A stretch of 64,000 nucleotides of DNA from SIG673 sp045658525 (GTDB lineage Bacteria > Bacillota > Clostridia > Oscillospirales > CAG-272), in NCBI GenBank assembly GCA_045658525.1, contig JAZOVD010000030.1:1-64000 (forward strand), read 5' to 3'. Made by a program: the position numbers and the translations under genes. The number at the start of each line of letters is the position of its first letter. Positions within the stretch are counted from its first letter, which is position 1. The notes beneath the pieces were generated by a model that saw only the letters and a list, made by a program, of their open reading frames with translations, was not told where the DNA came from and ran no database searches. Positions 49,858-57,828 of this stretch are shown here, one piece after another.

Positions 49858-50778
49858 TTGGTCGGAAAAAGACTTGATATATACGTTTCCGAAACGGAAG
49901 GAGTGACCCGTTCCGCCGCTCAGAAGCTGATAGAGGACGGTTACGTTACGGTAAACGGTATCGCGCGGGCAAAGAACTATAAGCTTTCCGACGGCGACGA
50001 GGTGGAAACGGACTTTCCCGAGCCTGTTCCCGATAAGGCGTTACCTGAGGATATACCGCTTAACGTGCTTTACGAGGACGATGACCTTTTAGTTGTCGAT
50101 AAGCCGAAGGGAATGGTAGTTCACCCGGCGGCGGGAAACCATACGGGAACGCTCGTAAACGCGCTTCTGTATCATTGCAAGGGTAAGCTTTCGGGTATAA
50201 ACGGAGTAATAAGACCGGGAATAGTCCACCGAATAGATAAGGACACGTCGGGACTTCTGGTCGTAGCCAAAAACGACGCGGCACATAACAGTCTTGCGTT
50301 GCAGATAAAGGAGCATAAGGCTGACAGGATATACCGCGCCGTGGTCGTGGGTAACCCAAAAGATGACGAGGGAACGGTAGATAAGCCTATCGCGCGACAC
50401 CCGACGGATAGAAAGAAGATGGCGATAGTTACTGGCGGCAGAGAAGCCGTTACGCACTATAAGGTCATAAAAAGATATAAAGGCTTTGCCTACTGCGAGA
50501 TGCGGCTCGAAACGGGAAGAACTCATCAGATAAGAGTTCATATGGCTTCGATAGGTCATCCGCTTCTCGGAGACACCGTTTACGGCGGCGGAAGCTCGCA
50601 GTTTGAAAAAAGACACCCAAAGCTGTTCGAGGGGGATAAGTCAGGTCAGGCGCTTCTCGCGAGAACGCTCGGCTTTAATCACCCGAGAACGGGAGAATAT
50701 ATGAAATTTGAAGCCAAAATACCGTTTTGGCTGGTTCTGATACTGGAAACCTTGGCTAGAGAGACCGAAAACGATTAA
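49858..50778 (+). CDS. rluD: Ribosomal large-subunit pseudouridine synthase, RluD family
   Basis: 306 residues starting with TTG at 49858, 8 nt after AAGGGGG. S4 domain (LDIYVSETEGVTRSAAQKLI), then the RluA-type catalytic domain with VVHPAAGNHTGTLVNALLYH, the motif GIVHRIDKDTSGLLVVAKN holding the catalytic Asp, and CEMRLETGRTHQIRVHMA. It isomerises uridines in 23S rRNA helix 69 in related species. It directly follows lspA, a conserved pairing. The rare TTG start may keep expression low. Confidence 0.95.
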   Translation: MVGKRLDIYVSETEGVTRSAAQKLIEDGYVTVNGIARAKNYKLSDGDEVETDFPEPVPDKALPEDIPLNVLYEDDDLLVVDKPKGMVVHPAAGNHTGTLVNALLYHCKGKLSGINGVIRPGIVHRIDKDTSGLLVVAKNDAAHNSLALQIKEHKADRIYRAVVVGNPKDDEGTVDKPIARHPTDRKKMAIVTGGREAVTHYKVIKRYKGFAYCEMRLETGRTHQIRVHMASIGHPLLGDTVYGGGSSQFEKRHPKLFEGDKSGQALLARTLGFNHPRTGEYMKFEAKIPFWLVLILETLARETEND

Positions 50779-50794
50779 AAAGAAGGACAGACGA

Positions 50795-52756
50795 ATGAAA
50801 GAGAAATTTTATCTTACTACTGCGATACCCTACTGCTCGGGTAAGCCGCATATAGGAAATACCTACGAGGTAATACTTACCGACGCGATAGCCCGTTATA
50901 AGAGAAAATGCGGTTACGACGTTTTCTTCCTTACGGGAACTGACGAGCACGGTATAAAGATAGAGACCAAGGCAAAGGAGCAGGGAATAACTCCGAAGGA
51001 GTTCGTTGATGGAGTTTATGCCAAGGTAAGAGATATGTGGGCGCTCGTCGGAGCGAGCTACGATAAGTTCATAAGAACCACCGACGATTACCACGAGGAA
51101 GCCGTAAGCAAAATATTCAAAAAGCTCTACGAGCAGGGCGATATATATAAGAGTCAGTATGAGGGACATTACTGCGTTCCGTGCGAGTCGTTCTTTACCG
51201 ATACTCAGGTAGAGGACGGAAAATGCCCCGACTGCGGACGCCCTGTTGAAAAGGCTACCGAGGACGCGTACTTTTTCAGAATGAGCAAGTACGCCGATAA
51301 GCTCTTAAAGCATATAGAGGAGAACCCCGGATTTGTCGAGCCTGAGGCGAGACTCAAAGAGATGGTAAATAACTTCTTAAAGCCCGGACTTCAAGACCTC
51401 TGCGTAACGAGAAGCTCGTTTACCTGGGGAGTTCCCGTTCCCGGTGACGCAAAGCACGTTATCTACGTCTGGATAGACGCTCTTTCCAACTATATAACGG
51501 CGCTTGGATACAGCGTTGACGAGCAGGGAGAGCTGTTTAAGAAGTACTGGCCCTGTGACGTTCATATTATAGGTAAGGATATAGTCCGTTTCCATACGAT
51601 ATACTGGCCCATAATGCTCCTCGCGCTCGGACTTCCGCTCCCGAAGAAGATATACGGTCACGGATGGCTCAACTTCGGTACGGACAAGATGTCCAAGTCC
51701 AAGGGCAACGTAATGTACGCCGACGAGCTTTCCAAGATGTTCGGAGTTGACGGAGTGCGTTACTATACGCTTTCCGCTATGCCCTATTCCTCTGACGGAA
51801 GCATAACCTACGACAGCATCATAACCGCGTATAATACCGACCTTGCCAATAACCTCGGAAACCTCGTAAACCGTACCGTAGCGATGAATAAGAAGTATTT
51901 TGCAAAGAAGGTACAGGCAAGAGGCGAGGCAGAGGGAACTGACGCTGAGCTTATACAGACGGTAAAGGATACCGTAAAGAAGGTCGGGGAGTGTATGGAG
52001 AGCTACCACGTTTCCGACGCTCTTTCGGCGATATTCGATATGCTCCGCCGCGCGAACAAGTATATAGACGAGACTACTCCTTGGACGCTCGCAAAGACCG
52101 AGGGAATGGAAGCGCGTCTCGGAACTGTTCTCTACAACCTGCTTGAAACTATAAGAATAGGTGCGTCGCTCCTTTCTCCGTTCATTCCTTCAACTGCCGA
52201 GAAGATACTCAGCCAGATAGGAACGGACTGTGACAGTACAGAGTTCGGCGGTCTTACGGCAGGTACGGAAACGGGTGAGCCAGAGGTGCTTTTCCAGAGA
52301 ATAGACGAAAAGGAATTTTATGAAAAATACGGTCTTAACAAAACAGAGGAGACCGAAGTAAAAGAGGAAAAGAAAATGGAAGAAGTAAAGACTGAAAACG
52401 CAGAAGAAGAAGTAAACGAATACGAGCCTCTCGCTCCTACGATAGAGTTTGAGGATTTCCTTAAACCCGACCTCAGAATAGCAAAGGTTCTTGAATGTGA
52501 GCCTATGCCCAAGTCCAAGAAGCTCCTCAAATTCAAGCTCGACCTCGGATTTGAGACCAGACAGGTGCTTTCGGGTATAGCTAAGTATTATAAGCCCGAG
52601 GAGCTTATAGGCAAGAAGATAGTTATGGTAGCTAACTTACAGCCCAGAATGATGTGCGGTGAGGAGAGCAACGGTATGATAATAGCGTCGGGTCACGATG
52701 ACGTTAAGGTAGTCTTTGCTCACGATGACGCTAAGGTAGGCGACAGACTCGGCTGA
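50795..52756 (+). CDS. metG: Methionyl-tRNA synthetase
   Basis: 653 residues. Class I enzyme: PYCSGKPHIGN has the HIGH-type motif, TGTDEHGIKIETKA follows, and a zinc knuckle reads CVPCESFF with CPDCGRP. The KMSKS motif is intact (DKMSKSKGNVMY). After the anticodon domain there is a Glu/Lys-rich linker (about 525-550) and a C-terminal tRNA-binding OB domain (FEDFLKPDLRIAKVLECEPM), which dimerises the enzyme. Length is normal for Firmicutes. Its TGA overlaps the ATG of tatD by one base. Confidence 0.97.
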   Translation: MKEKFYLTTAIPYCSGKPHIGNTYEVILTDAIARYKRKCGYDVFFLTGTDEHGIKIETKAKEQGITPKEFVDGVYAKVRDMWALVGASYDKFIRTTDDYHEEAVSKIFKKLYEQGDIYKSQYEGHYCVPCESFFTDTQVEDGKCPDCGRPVEKATEDAYFFRMSKYADKLLKHIEENPGFVEPEARLKEMVNNFLKPGLQDLCVTRSSFTWGVPVPGDAKHVIYVWIDALSNYITALGYSVDEQGELFKKYWPCDVHIIGKDIVRFHTIYWPIMLLALGLPLPKKIYGHGWLNFGTDKMSKSKGNVMYADELSKMFGVDGVRYYTLSAMPYSSDGSITYDSIITAYNTDLANNLGNLVNRTVAMNKKYFAKKVQARGEAEGTDAELIQTVKDTVKKVGECMESYHVSDALSAIFDMLRRANKYIDETTPWTLAKTEGMEARLGTVLYNLLETIRIGASLLSPFIPSTAEKILSQIGTDCDSTEFGGLTAGTETGEPEVLFQRIDEKEFYEKYGLNKTEETEVKEEKKMEEVKTENAEEEVNEYEPLAPTIEFEDFLKPDLRIAKVLECEPMPKSKKLLKFKLDLGFETRQVLSGIAKYYKPEELIGKKIVMVANLQPRMMCGEESNGMIIASGHDDVKVVFAHDDAKVGDRLG

Positions 52757-53538
52757 TGGAAGAAAAATTCTACCCGCTTTTTGACTCGCACGCGCATTAC
52801 GACGACGTAAGATTTGATGAGGACAGAGACGCGGTAATAGAGGAGATGCACGAAAAGGGAGTAAGCGGAATAGTTGACGTCGGTTGCTCCTTTGACACTC
52901 TCCCGAAAGCCGTTGACTTAGCGGAAAGATACGATTTCGTATATGCAAGCGCGGGACTTCACCCAAACGATGCGCTCGCGGCTGAAAACGAGCCGAAAAC
53001 TCTTGATATTCTCCGCTTGTACCTCGCTAACGAAAAAAACGTCGCGCTCGGCGAGATAGGACTTGACTATCATTGGGACGACGTTCCGAGGGATATTCAG
53101 AAAAAGTGGTTTGACATACAGCTTTCGCTCGCAAAGGAGCTTAAAAAGCCTGTTATCATACACGACAGAGAAGCGCACGGAGACGTTATGGATATGCTCC
53201 GCGCCCACAGAGACGTTACAGGCATACTCCATAGTTTTAGCGGAAGCCCCGAAATGGCAAGAGAGCTTGTCAAGATGGGCTGGTATATCTCCTTTTCGGG
53301 AGTGCTGACGTTCAAGAATGCCGCAAAGCTTCCCGAGGTGGCAAAGGAAGTTCCGACTGAGCGTATGCTTATCGAAACCGACGCGCCGTATCTTGCCCCG
53401 CACCCACACAGAGGAGAGCGTAACTGCTCGCTCCTTATGAGATACACGGTCGAAAGGCTTGCCGAGATAAAGGGACTTACCGCGGAGCAGGTCTGTATTA
53501 TGACCGACGAAAACGCAAGACGCATTTTTGGGATTTAA
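52756..53538 (+). CDS. tatD: TatD-family metal-dependent DNase
   Basis: 260 residues. It is an amidohydrolase-fold nuclease with 3'-5' exonuclease and repair roles. Metal ligands are in FDSHAHYDD (His-x-His), the Glu of GEIGLDYHW, PVIIHDREAH, ILHSFSG, and the Asp of IETDAPYLAPHPHRGERN. metG-tatD is a frequent pair in Firmicutes. The stop codon merges with the first A-tract of a Family B element. Confidence 0.95.
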   Translation: MEEKFYPLFDSHAHYDDVRFDEDRDAVIEEMHEKGVSGIVDVGCSFDTLPKAVDLAERYDFVYASAGLHPNDALAAENEPKTLDILRLYLANEKNVALGEIGLDYHWDDVPRDIQKKWFDIQLSLAKELKKPVIIHDREAHGDVMDMLRAHRDVTGILHSFSGSPEMARELVKMGWYISFSGVLTFKNAAKLPEVAKEVPTERMLIETDAPYLAPHPHRGERNCSLLMRYTVERLAEIKGLTAEQVCIMTDENARRIFGI

Positions 53539-53636
53539 AAAGGCTCCCTTGTGCAAAGGGAGCTGTCAAGCATCGCTTGACTGAGGGATTGTTACGCCCC
53601 TTCCTTTACACAGGTGAGGCTTAAACTGTAAGTTTA
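53537..53636 (+). repeat. Family B MITE-like element, copy after tatD
   Basis: AAAAGGCTCCCTTG, TGCAAAGGGAGCTGTCAAGC, a hairpin (TCAAGCATCGCTTGA), CTGAGGGATTGTTAC, then CCTTTACACAGGTGAGGCTT at the right end. It separates tatD from nrnA and may terminate the metG-tatD message. Confidence 0.75.
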
Positions 53637-53650
53637 AAGTTGGTACTGAT

Positions 53651-54634
53651 ATGATGATAACGTTAAAAGAAGCCGCAAAAATGCTCGGAGAAGCGGGAAA
53701 GATACTTCTTCTTACCCATTCCAGACCCGATGCGGATACTATGGGCTCGGCTTTCGGTCTTGCCCACGCGCTCACAAGTGACGGAATACGCAAGGTAAAG
53801 ATTGCCTGCGTTGATCCTCTGCCGAAGCGTCTTTCTTTCCTTTCCGAGGAAAAGGATCTCAGACTTGAAAATTATAAGGATTTTAAGCCCGATATAGTCT
53901 GCGCTATCGACGCGGCGGAAACGTGGCTCATAAAAGAGCTTCCCGAGGGCAGAGAGATAGATATAAAGATAGACCATCACCCCAGCGGAAGCGAGTACGC
54001 GACCTGTAACCATATAGACGGTACAGCGGCGGCTACGGGAGAGCTTGTATTTGAGGTCGTAAGGCATCTTGAAGAAATGGAGCTTGCCCACCTTACAAAG
54101 GAAGCGGCTACCGCACTTTATGCTGCGATAGCGTCCGATACGGGCTGCTTTAAGTACACGAACGTTACCCCGAAAACTCTCCGCATAGCGGCTGAGCTTA
54201 TGGAAGCGGGCGCGGACCAGCCGCTCGTAAATCTACGGCTTTTCGGAACTAAAACTCAAAAGGAGATAGTCGCGGAAAAGCTTATGCTTGACGGAATGAA
54301 GACCTACCTTGACGGACGCGTAAGATTTCTTATGCTTACAAACGAGGTAAAGGACGCAAACGGTCTTATTGACGAGGATCTCGGAGAGATAGTATCGTCT
54401 ATGCGCGAGATAGAGGGAACGGAGCTTTCCGTTTTCGTCCGTCAGGAGACGAAGGAGAGCGGGAAATATAAGATCTCGATGCGTTCCGCGGAAAACGTAA
54501 ACGCAAACGAGCTTTGCGCGATCTTCGGCGGCGGCGGTCACGAAAGAGCCGCCGGCGCGTCTATGAACGCGGAAGATCCACTTGAAGCGGAAAAGATAAT
54601 TACCGAAAAGGTGCTTAACGCATTACAAAATTAA
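53651..54634 (+). CDS. nrnA: DHH/DHHA1 phosphoesterase NrnA (nanoRNase / pAp phosphatase)
   Basis: 327 residues, start at 53651 with a second ATG in the next codon and no strong ribosome binding site. It degrades 2-5 nt RNAs and pAp in Firmicutes. DHH domain motifs: THSRPDADTMGSAF, CAIDAAET, KIDHHPSG (the DHH-type metal triad) and ASDTGCFKYTN. The C-terminal DHHA1 domain has FGGGGHERAAGASM. In most genomes it stands between rbfA and truB; here it keeps truB but lost rbfA, which is at 40092. Confidence 0.95.
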   Translation: MMITLKEAAKMLGEAGKILLLTHSRPDADTMGSAFGLAHALTSDGIRKVKIACVDPLPKRLSFLSEEKDLRLENYKDFKPDIVCAIDAAETWLIKELPEGREIDIKIDHHPSGSEYATCNHIDGTAAATGELVFEVVRHLEEMELAHLTKEAATALYAAIASDTGCFKYTNVTPKTLRIAAELMEAGADQPLVNLRLFGTKTQKEIVAEKLMLDGMKTYLDGRVRFLMLTNEVKDANGLIDEDLGEIVSSMREIEGTELSVFVRQETKESGKYKISMRSAENVNANELCAIFGGGGHERAAGASMNAEDPLEAEKIITEKVLNALQN

Positions 54635-54654
54635 CGAAAAGGAGATGCGCTCTT

Positions 54655-55563
54655 ATGGCTGAGATAAACGGCGGAGTTCTGTGCTTTAATAAGCCAAAGG
54701 GCTGTACCTCTCACGATATTATCTACCGAGTGCGCAGGCTTTACGGCACAAAGCAGGTAGGACATACGGGAACTCTTGACCCGATTGCGTCGGGCGTGCT
54801 GGTCGTTATGGTCGGCAGAGCGGTAAAGGCTTCCGAGTTTTTAAGCTCCGATAGCAAGGAATACGTAGCGGAGATAAAGCTCGGAATTACCACCGACACC
54901 GAGGATATAACGGGAACGGTGACAGGTGAATACCAAGGCGAAATGCCGTCTCCCGATGAAGTAAAACGCGTTTGCGAGAGCTTCGTTGGAGATATAATGC
55001 AAGTTCCGCCTATGTATAGCGCGCTTAAAGTTGACGGCAAAAAGCTGCTCGATATAGCGAGAAGCGGCGGCGAGGTAGAACGGCAGGCAAGACCCGTAAG
55101 AGTAGATAGGTTAGAGGTCTATGAAACGGACGATCCTTCCGTTTACAGATTACTTGCCCGAGTGTCTAAGGGAACTTATATACGCACGCTCTGCGCCGAT
55201 ATAGGAAAAGCGCTCGGAACGGGCGCGGTAATGAAGGAGCTTACAAGGACTGCGGCAGGCGGCTTCGGTATCGAGGACGCGGTAACGGAGCAGGCACTTG
55301 CGGAAATGACCGAAAGCGAAAGATACGGACTTCTCCGTCCTGTTGAAGCACTTTTCGATGACTGTGAAAGCGTTGAGCTATCCGACTTTTTCGCGAAGCT
55401 CGCCTCGTGCGGATGCGAGATATACCAAAAGAAGATAAAAACGAACATATCAGATGGAACGCTTGTCCGTTTGTATGATAAAAACGGTTTCTTTGCGCTT
55501 GGACGGGTAACCGAATATCCTGACGGAAGCGCGATAAAGCCGGTAAAGCAATTCAGAATTTAA
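54655..55563 (+). CDS. truB: tRNA pseudouridine-55 synthase
   Basis: 302 residues. It forms the T-loop pseudouridine of tRNAs. It shows LCFNKPKGCTSHDIIYRVR, then KQVGHTGTLDPIASGVL with the catalytic Asp, YVAEIKLGITTDTEDITG, VPPMYSALKVDGKKLLDIAR, and SKGTYIRTLCADIGKALG. The C-terminal PUA-like tail is short. It follows nrnA by 20 nt. Downstream ribF, its usual next neighbour, is absent. Confidence 0.96.
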   Translation: MAEINGGVLCFNKPKGCTSHDIIYRVRRLYGTKQVGHTGTLDPIASGVLVVMVGRAVKASEFLSSDSKEYVAEIKLGITTDTEDITGTVTGEYQGEMPSPDEVKRVCESFVGDIMQVPPMYSALKVDGKKLLDIARSGGEVERQARPVRVDRLEVYETDDPSVYRLLARVSKGTYIRTLCADIGKALGTGAVMKELTRTAAGGFGIEDAVTEQALAEMTESERYGLLRPVEALFDDCESVELSDFFAKLASCGCEIYQKKIKTNISDGTLVRLYDKNGFFALGRVTEYPDGSAIKPVKQFRI

Positions 55564-55592
55564 AATTAAATAATTCGAAAGGAAGAAATGTT

Positions 55593-57593
55593 ATGAAACT
55601 CAGAGCACCATCAGTACCTCTTATAACAGTTGATCCCTATTTTTCGGTTTGGTCATCCGCGAACAGACTTACCGATAAGCCTACCTGCCATTGGACTGAT
55701 AGAAGCAGCCCGATTGCAAGAACGGACTATCCTACCGAAGGTCACCGTCCGAACTCTATGCTCGGTCTGGTAACTATCGACGGCACGACCTATCGTTTTA
55801 TGGGCGTTTCCGATCATCCCGTGATAAAGCAGACAGATCTTGATATAGATGCTCTTTCAACTACATATACCTTTGAGACAGATGATGTGACGGTCAAGGC
55901 ATCCTTCCTTGCACCGATGCTTCCCGACGACTTTGAGCTTATCAGCAGACCCGTAAACTACTTAAAGCTTACTTACGCTCCGAGAGACGGCAAAAAGCAT
56001 AACGTTTCTTTCAGTGTTTCCGTTTCCGAGGAGATATGCTTGAATAAGGCAGGACAGTCGCCTGTTGTTTGTGAGGACGTTGAGCTTGTAATTCCCTGCA
56101 AAAGAATGGGCAACTCCGAGCAGAACGTACTTAACCGCTCGGGCGACGACGTTCGTATAGATTGGGGTTACTTCTACCTTGCCGTAAAGGGAGAGGGAGC
56201 TTCCGTTAAGACGGAGAATGTCGATTACTATCGCGCGGCAAAGCCTAAGACCGAGCCTGAAAAGGCAAATCTTACCTCACTTACCGCGACAGCTGACGGA
56301 GAGGCACTCGTGCTTTTCGCTTATGACGATATAAAGAGTCTGCGCTACTTCGGCGCTGACCTTACTTCCTATTGGAACAAGGACGGAATGACCATAGAGA
56401 TGGCTATGGAAAAGGCTCTTGCGTCTTACGACAGACTTGTAAAGAAGTGTAAGGAGTTTTCCGATAAGCTCTACCTTGATGCCGTAAAGGCGGGCGGAGA
56501 GAAGTATGCTGATATACTTTCTCTTGCGTACCGTCAGGTATTTGCCGCCCATAAGCTCGCCGTTGACACTGAGGGCGAGATAATCTGGGTATCAAAGGAA
56601 TGTTTCAGTAACGGCTGTGCGGTCACGGTTGACGTAAGCTATCCGTCTATACCGATATTCCTTCACTATAACCCCGAGCTTGTAAAGGGTATGATGCGTC
56701 CGATATTCAAGTATGCGGCGATGCCCGAATGGGAGTTCGACTTTGCTCCGCACGACGTAGGACAGTACCCGATAATCGAGGGTCAGGTCTATGGCAAGGA
56801 TAAGGAGACGGGCAAGCAGAGACTTCATATGCAGATGCCCGTTGAGGAGTGCGGAAACATGCTCGTTATGGCGGCGGCTACCGCTATTGCTCAGGGCAAC
56901 ACCTCGTTTGTCCGTGACCATATCGAGATGCTTGAACAGTGGGCTAAGTACCTTATAGAGTTCGGTCAGGATCCCGAAAATCAGCTCTGTACGGACGACT
57001 TTGCGGGACACCTCGCTCACAACTGCAACCTTTCTCTTAAAGCCATTATGGGACTTGCTTCGCTTTCCATCATCTTCAAGATGCTCGGAAGCAAGAGAAA
57101 GGCGGCTACGTATATGAAGCTTGCCGAGGATATGGCTGACGTTTGGAGCATCACCGCCGACAACGGCGACGGAAGCTACAAGCTTGCGTTTGACCGCGAG
57201 GGAACGTTCTCGATGAAGTACAACGCCGTATGGGATAAGCTTTTCGGCACTCAGATATTCGCGCCCGAGCTTATAAGAAGCGAGGTTCTCTCCAATTTCA
57301 GTCACTTCGGAACGTACGGTATGCCGCTTGACAACCGCGCGCTCTACACCAAATCCGACTGGCTCGTCTGGACTGCGACGATGTGCGAAACGGACGACGA
57401 ATTCCGCGCGTACATAGATCCGCTTTGGAAAGCGTATCACAACTCTCCCACGAGAGTTCCGCTTACCGACTGGTACGACACGGCGACCTCTCTTATGGTA
57501 GGCTTCCAGCATAGAACCGTTCAGGGCGGACTGTTCATAAAGCTTATGGAAAAGGATTTCAGAGAAAAGAGCAGACGCATACTTTCTAAGTAA
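55593..57593 (+). CDS. Glutaminase A-like protein (DUF4964/5127/4965/1793 architecture)
   Basis: 666 residues. It resembles the fungal GtaA and Bacteroides glutaminase-like family. N-terminal PSVPLITVDPYFSVWSSANRLTDKPT is the recognisable start, then a beta-sandwich and an (alpha/alpha)6-barrel-like region with EIIWVSKECFSNGCAVTVDV, YPIIEGQVYG, QMPVEECGNMLVMAAA and DDFAGHLAHNCNLS. Fungal homologues are secreted; this protein has no signal peptide. Homologues in gut bacteria are often next to glycosidases, and some are suspected of acting on glycans, so glutaminase activity is not certain. A ribosome binding site GAAAGGAAG precedes the start. Confidence 0.85.
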   Translation: MKLRAPSVPLITVDPYFSVWSSANRLTDKPTCHWTDRSSPIARTDYPTEGHRPNSMLGLVTIDGTTYRFMGVSDHPVIKQTDLDIDALSTTYTFETDDVTVKASFLAPMLPDDFELISRPVNYLKLTYAPRDGKKHNVSFSVSVSEEICLNKAGQSPVVCEDVELVIPCKRMGNSEQNVLNRSGDDVRIDWGYFYLAVKGEGASVKTENVDYYRAAKPKTEPEKANLTSLTATADGEALVLFAYDDIKSLRYFGADLTSYWNKDGMTIEMAMEKALASYDRLVKKCKEFSDKLYLDAVKAGGEKYADILSLAYRQVFAAHKLAVDTEGEIIWVSKECFSNGCAVTVDVSYPSIPIFLHYNPELVKGMMRPIFKYAAMPEWEFDFAPHDVGQYPIIEGQVYGKDKETGKQRLHMQMPVEECGNMLVMAAATAIAQGNTSFVRDHIEMLEQWAKYLIEFGQDPENQLCTDDFAGHLAHNCNLSLKAIMGLASLSIIFKMLGSKRKAATYMKLAEDMADVWSITADNGDGSYKLAFDREGTFSMKYNAVWDKLFGTQIFAPELIRSEVLSNFSHFGTYGMPLDNRALYTKSDWLVWTATMCETDDEFRAYIDPLWKAYHNSPTRVPLTDWYDTATSLMVGFQHRTVQGGLFIKLMEKDFREKSRRILSK

Positions 57594-57609
57594 TAAAATA
57601 AAATAAAAT

Positions 57610-57655
57610 CTCCGCATCTGTATGTACAAAGACGGGTGCGGAGTTTTGTTTATTG
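57610..57655 (+). terminator. Terminator after the GtaA-like gene
   Basis: CTCCGCATCTG and CGGGTGCGGAG pair with one G-U; TTTTGTTT follows. Confidence 0.8.
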
Positions 57656-57688
57656 TGCACAAATCATTCGACTTAACACGATAACTTA

Positions 57689-57717
57689 TTGACATATAAA
57701 CCCTTTTATAGTATAAT
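57689..57717 (+). promoter_or_regulatory. Consensus promoter of the secreted CHAT operon, with spacer palindrome
   Basis: TTGACA (57689-57694), 17-bp spacer, TATAAT (57712-57717), both hexamers perfect. The spacer contains TATAAA-CCCT-TTTATA (57695-57710), a perfect 6-bp inverted repeat at the same place as the operator-like palindrome at 25958. The leader (about 105 nt) also contains an orphan AAGGAGG at 57726-57732 without a start codon in range. Confidence 0.88.
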
Positions 57718-57828
57718 ATAGGTGTAAGGAGGACGAAGAATATTTACGGCAAAGGTAAAAACATAGGCAAATACACAAGTAAACAAAGGTTTTTCATCAC
57801 TTTTCTGACTACGAAAGGAGAAAGTAAA

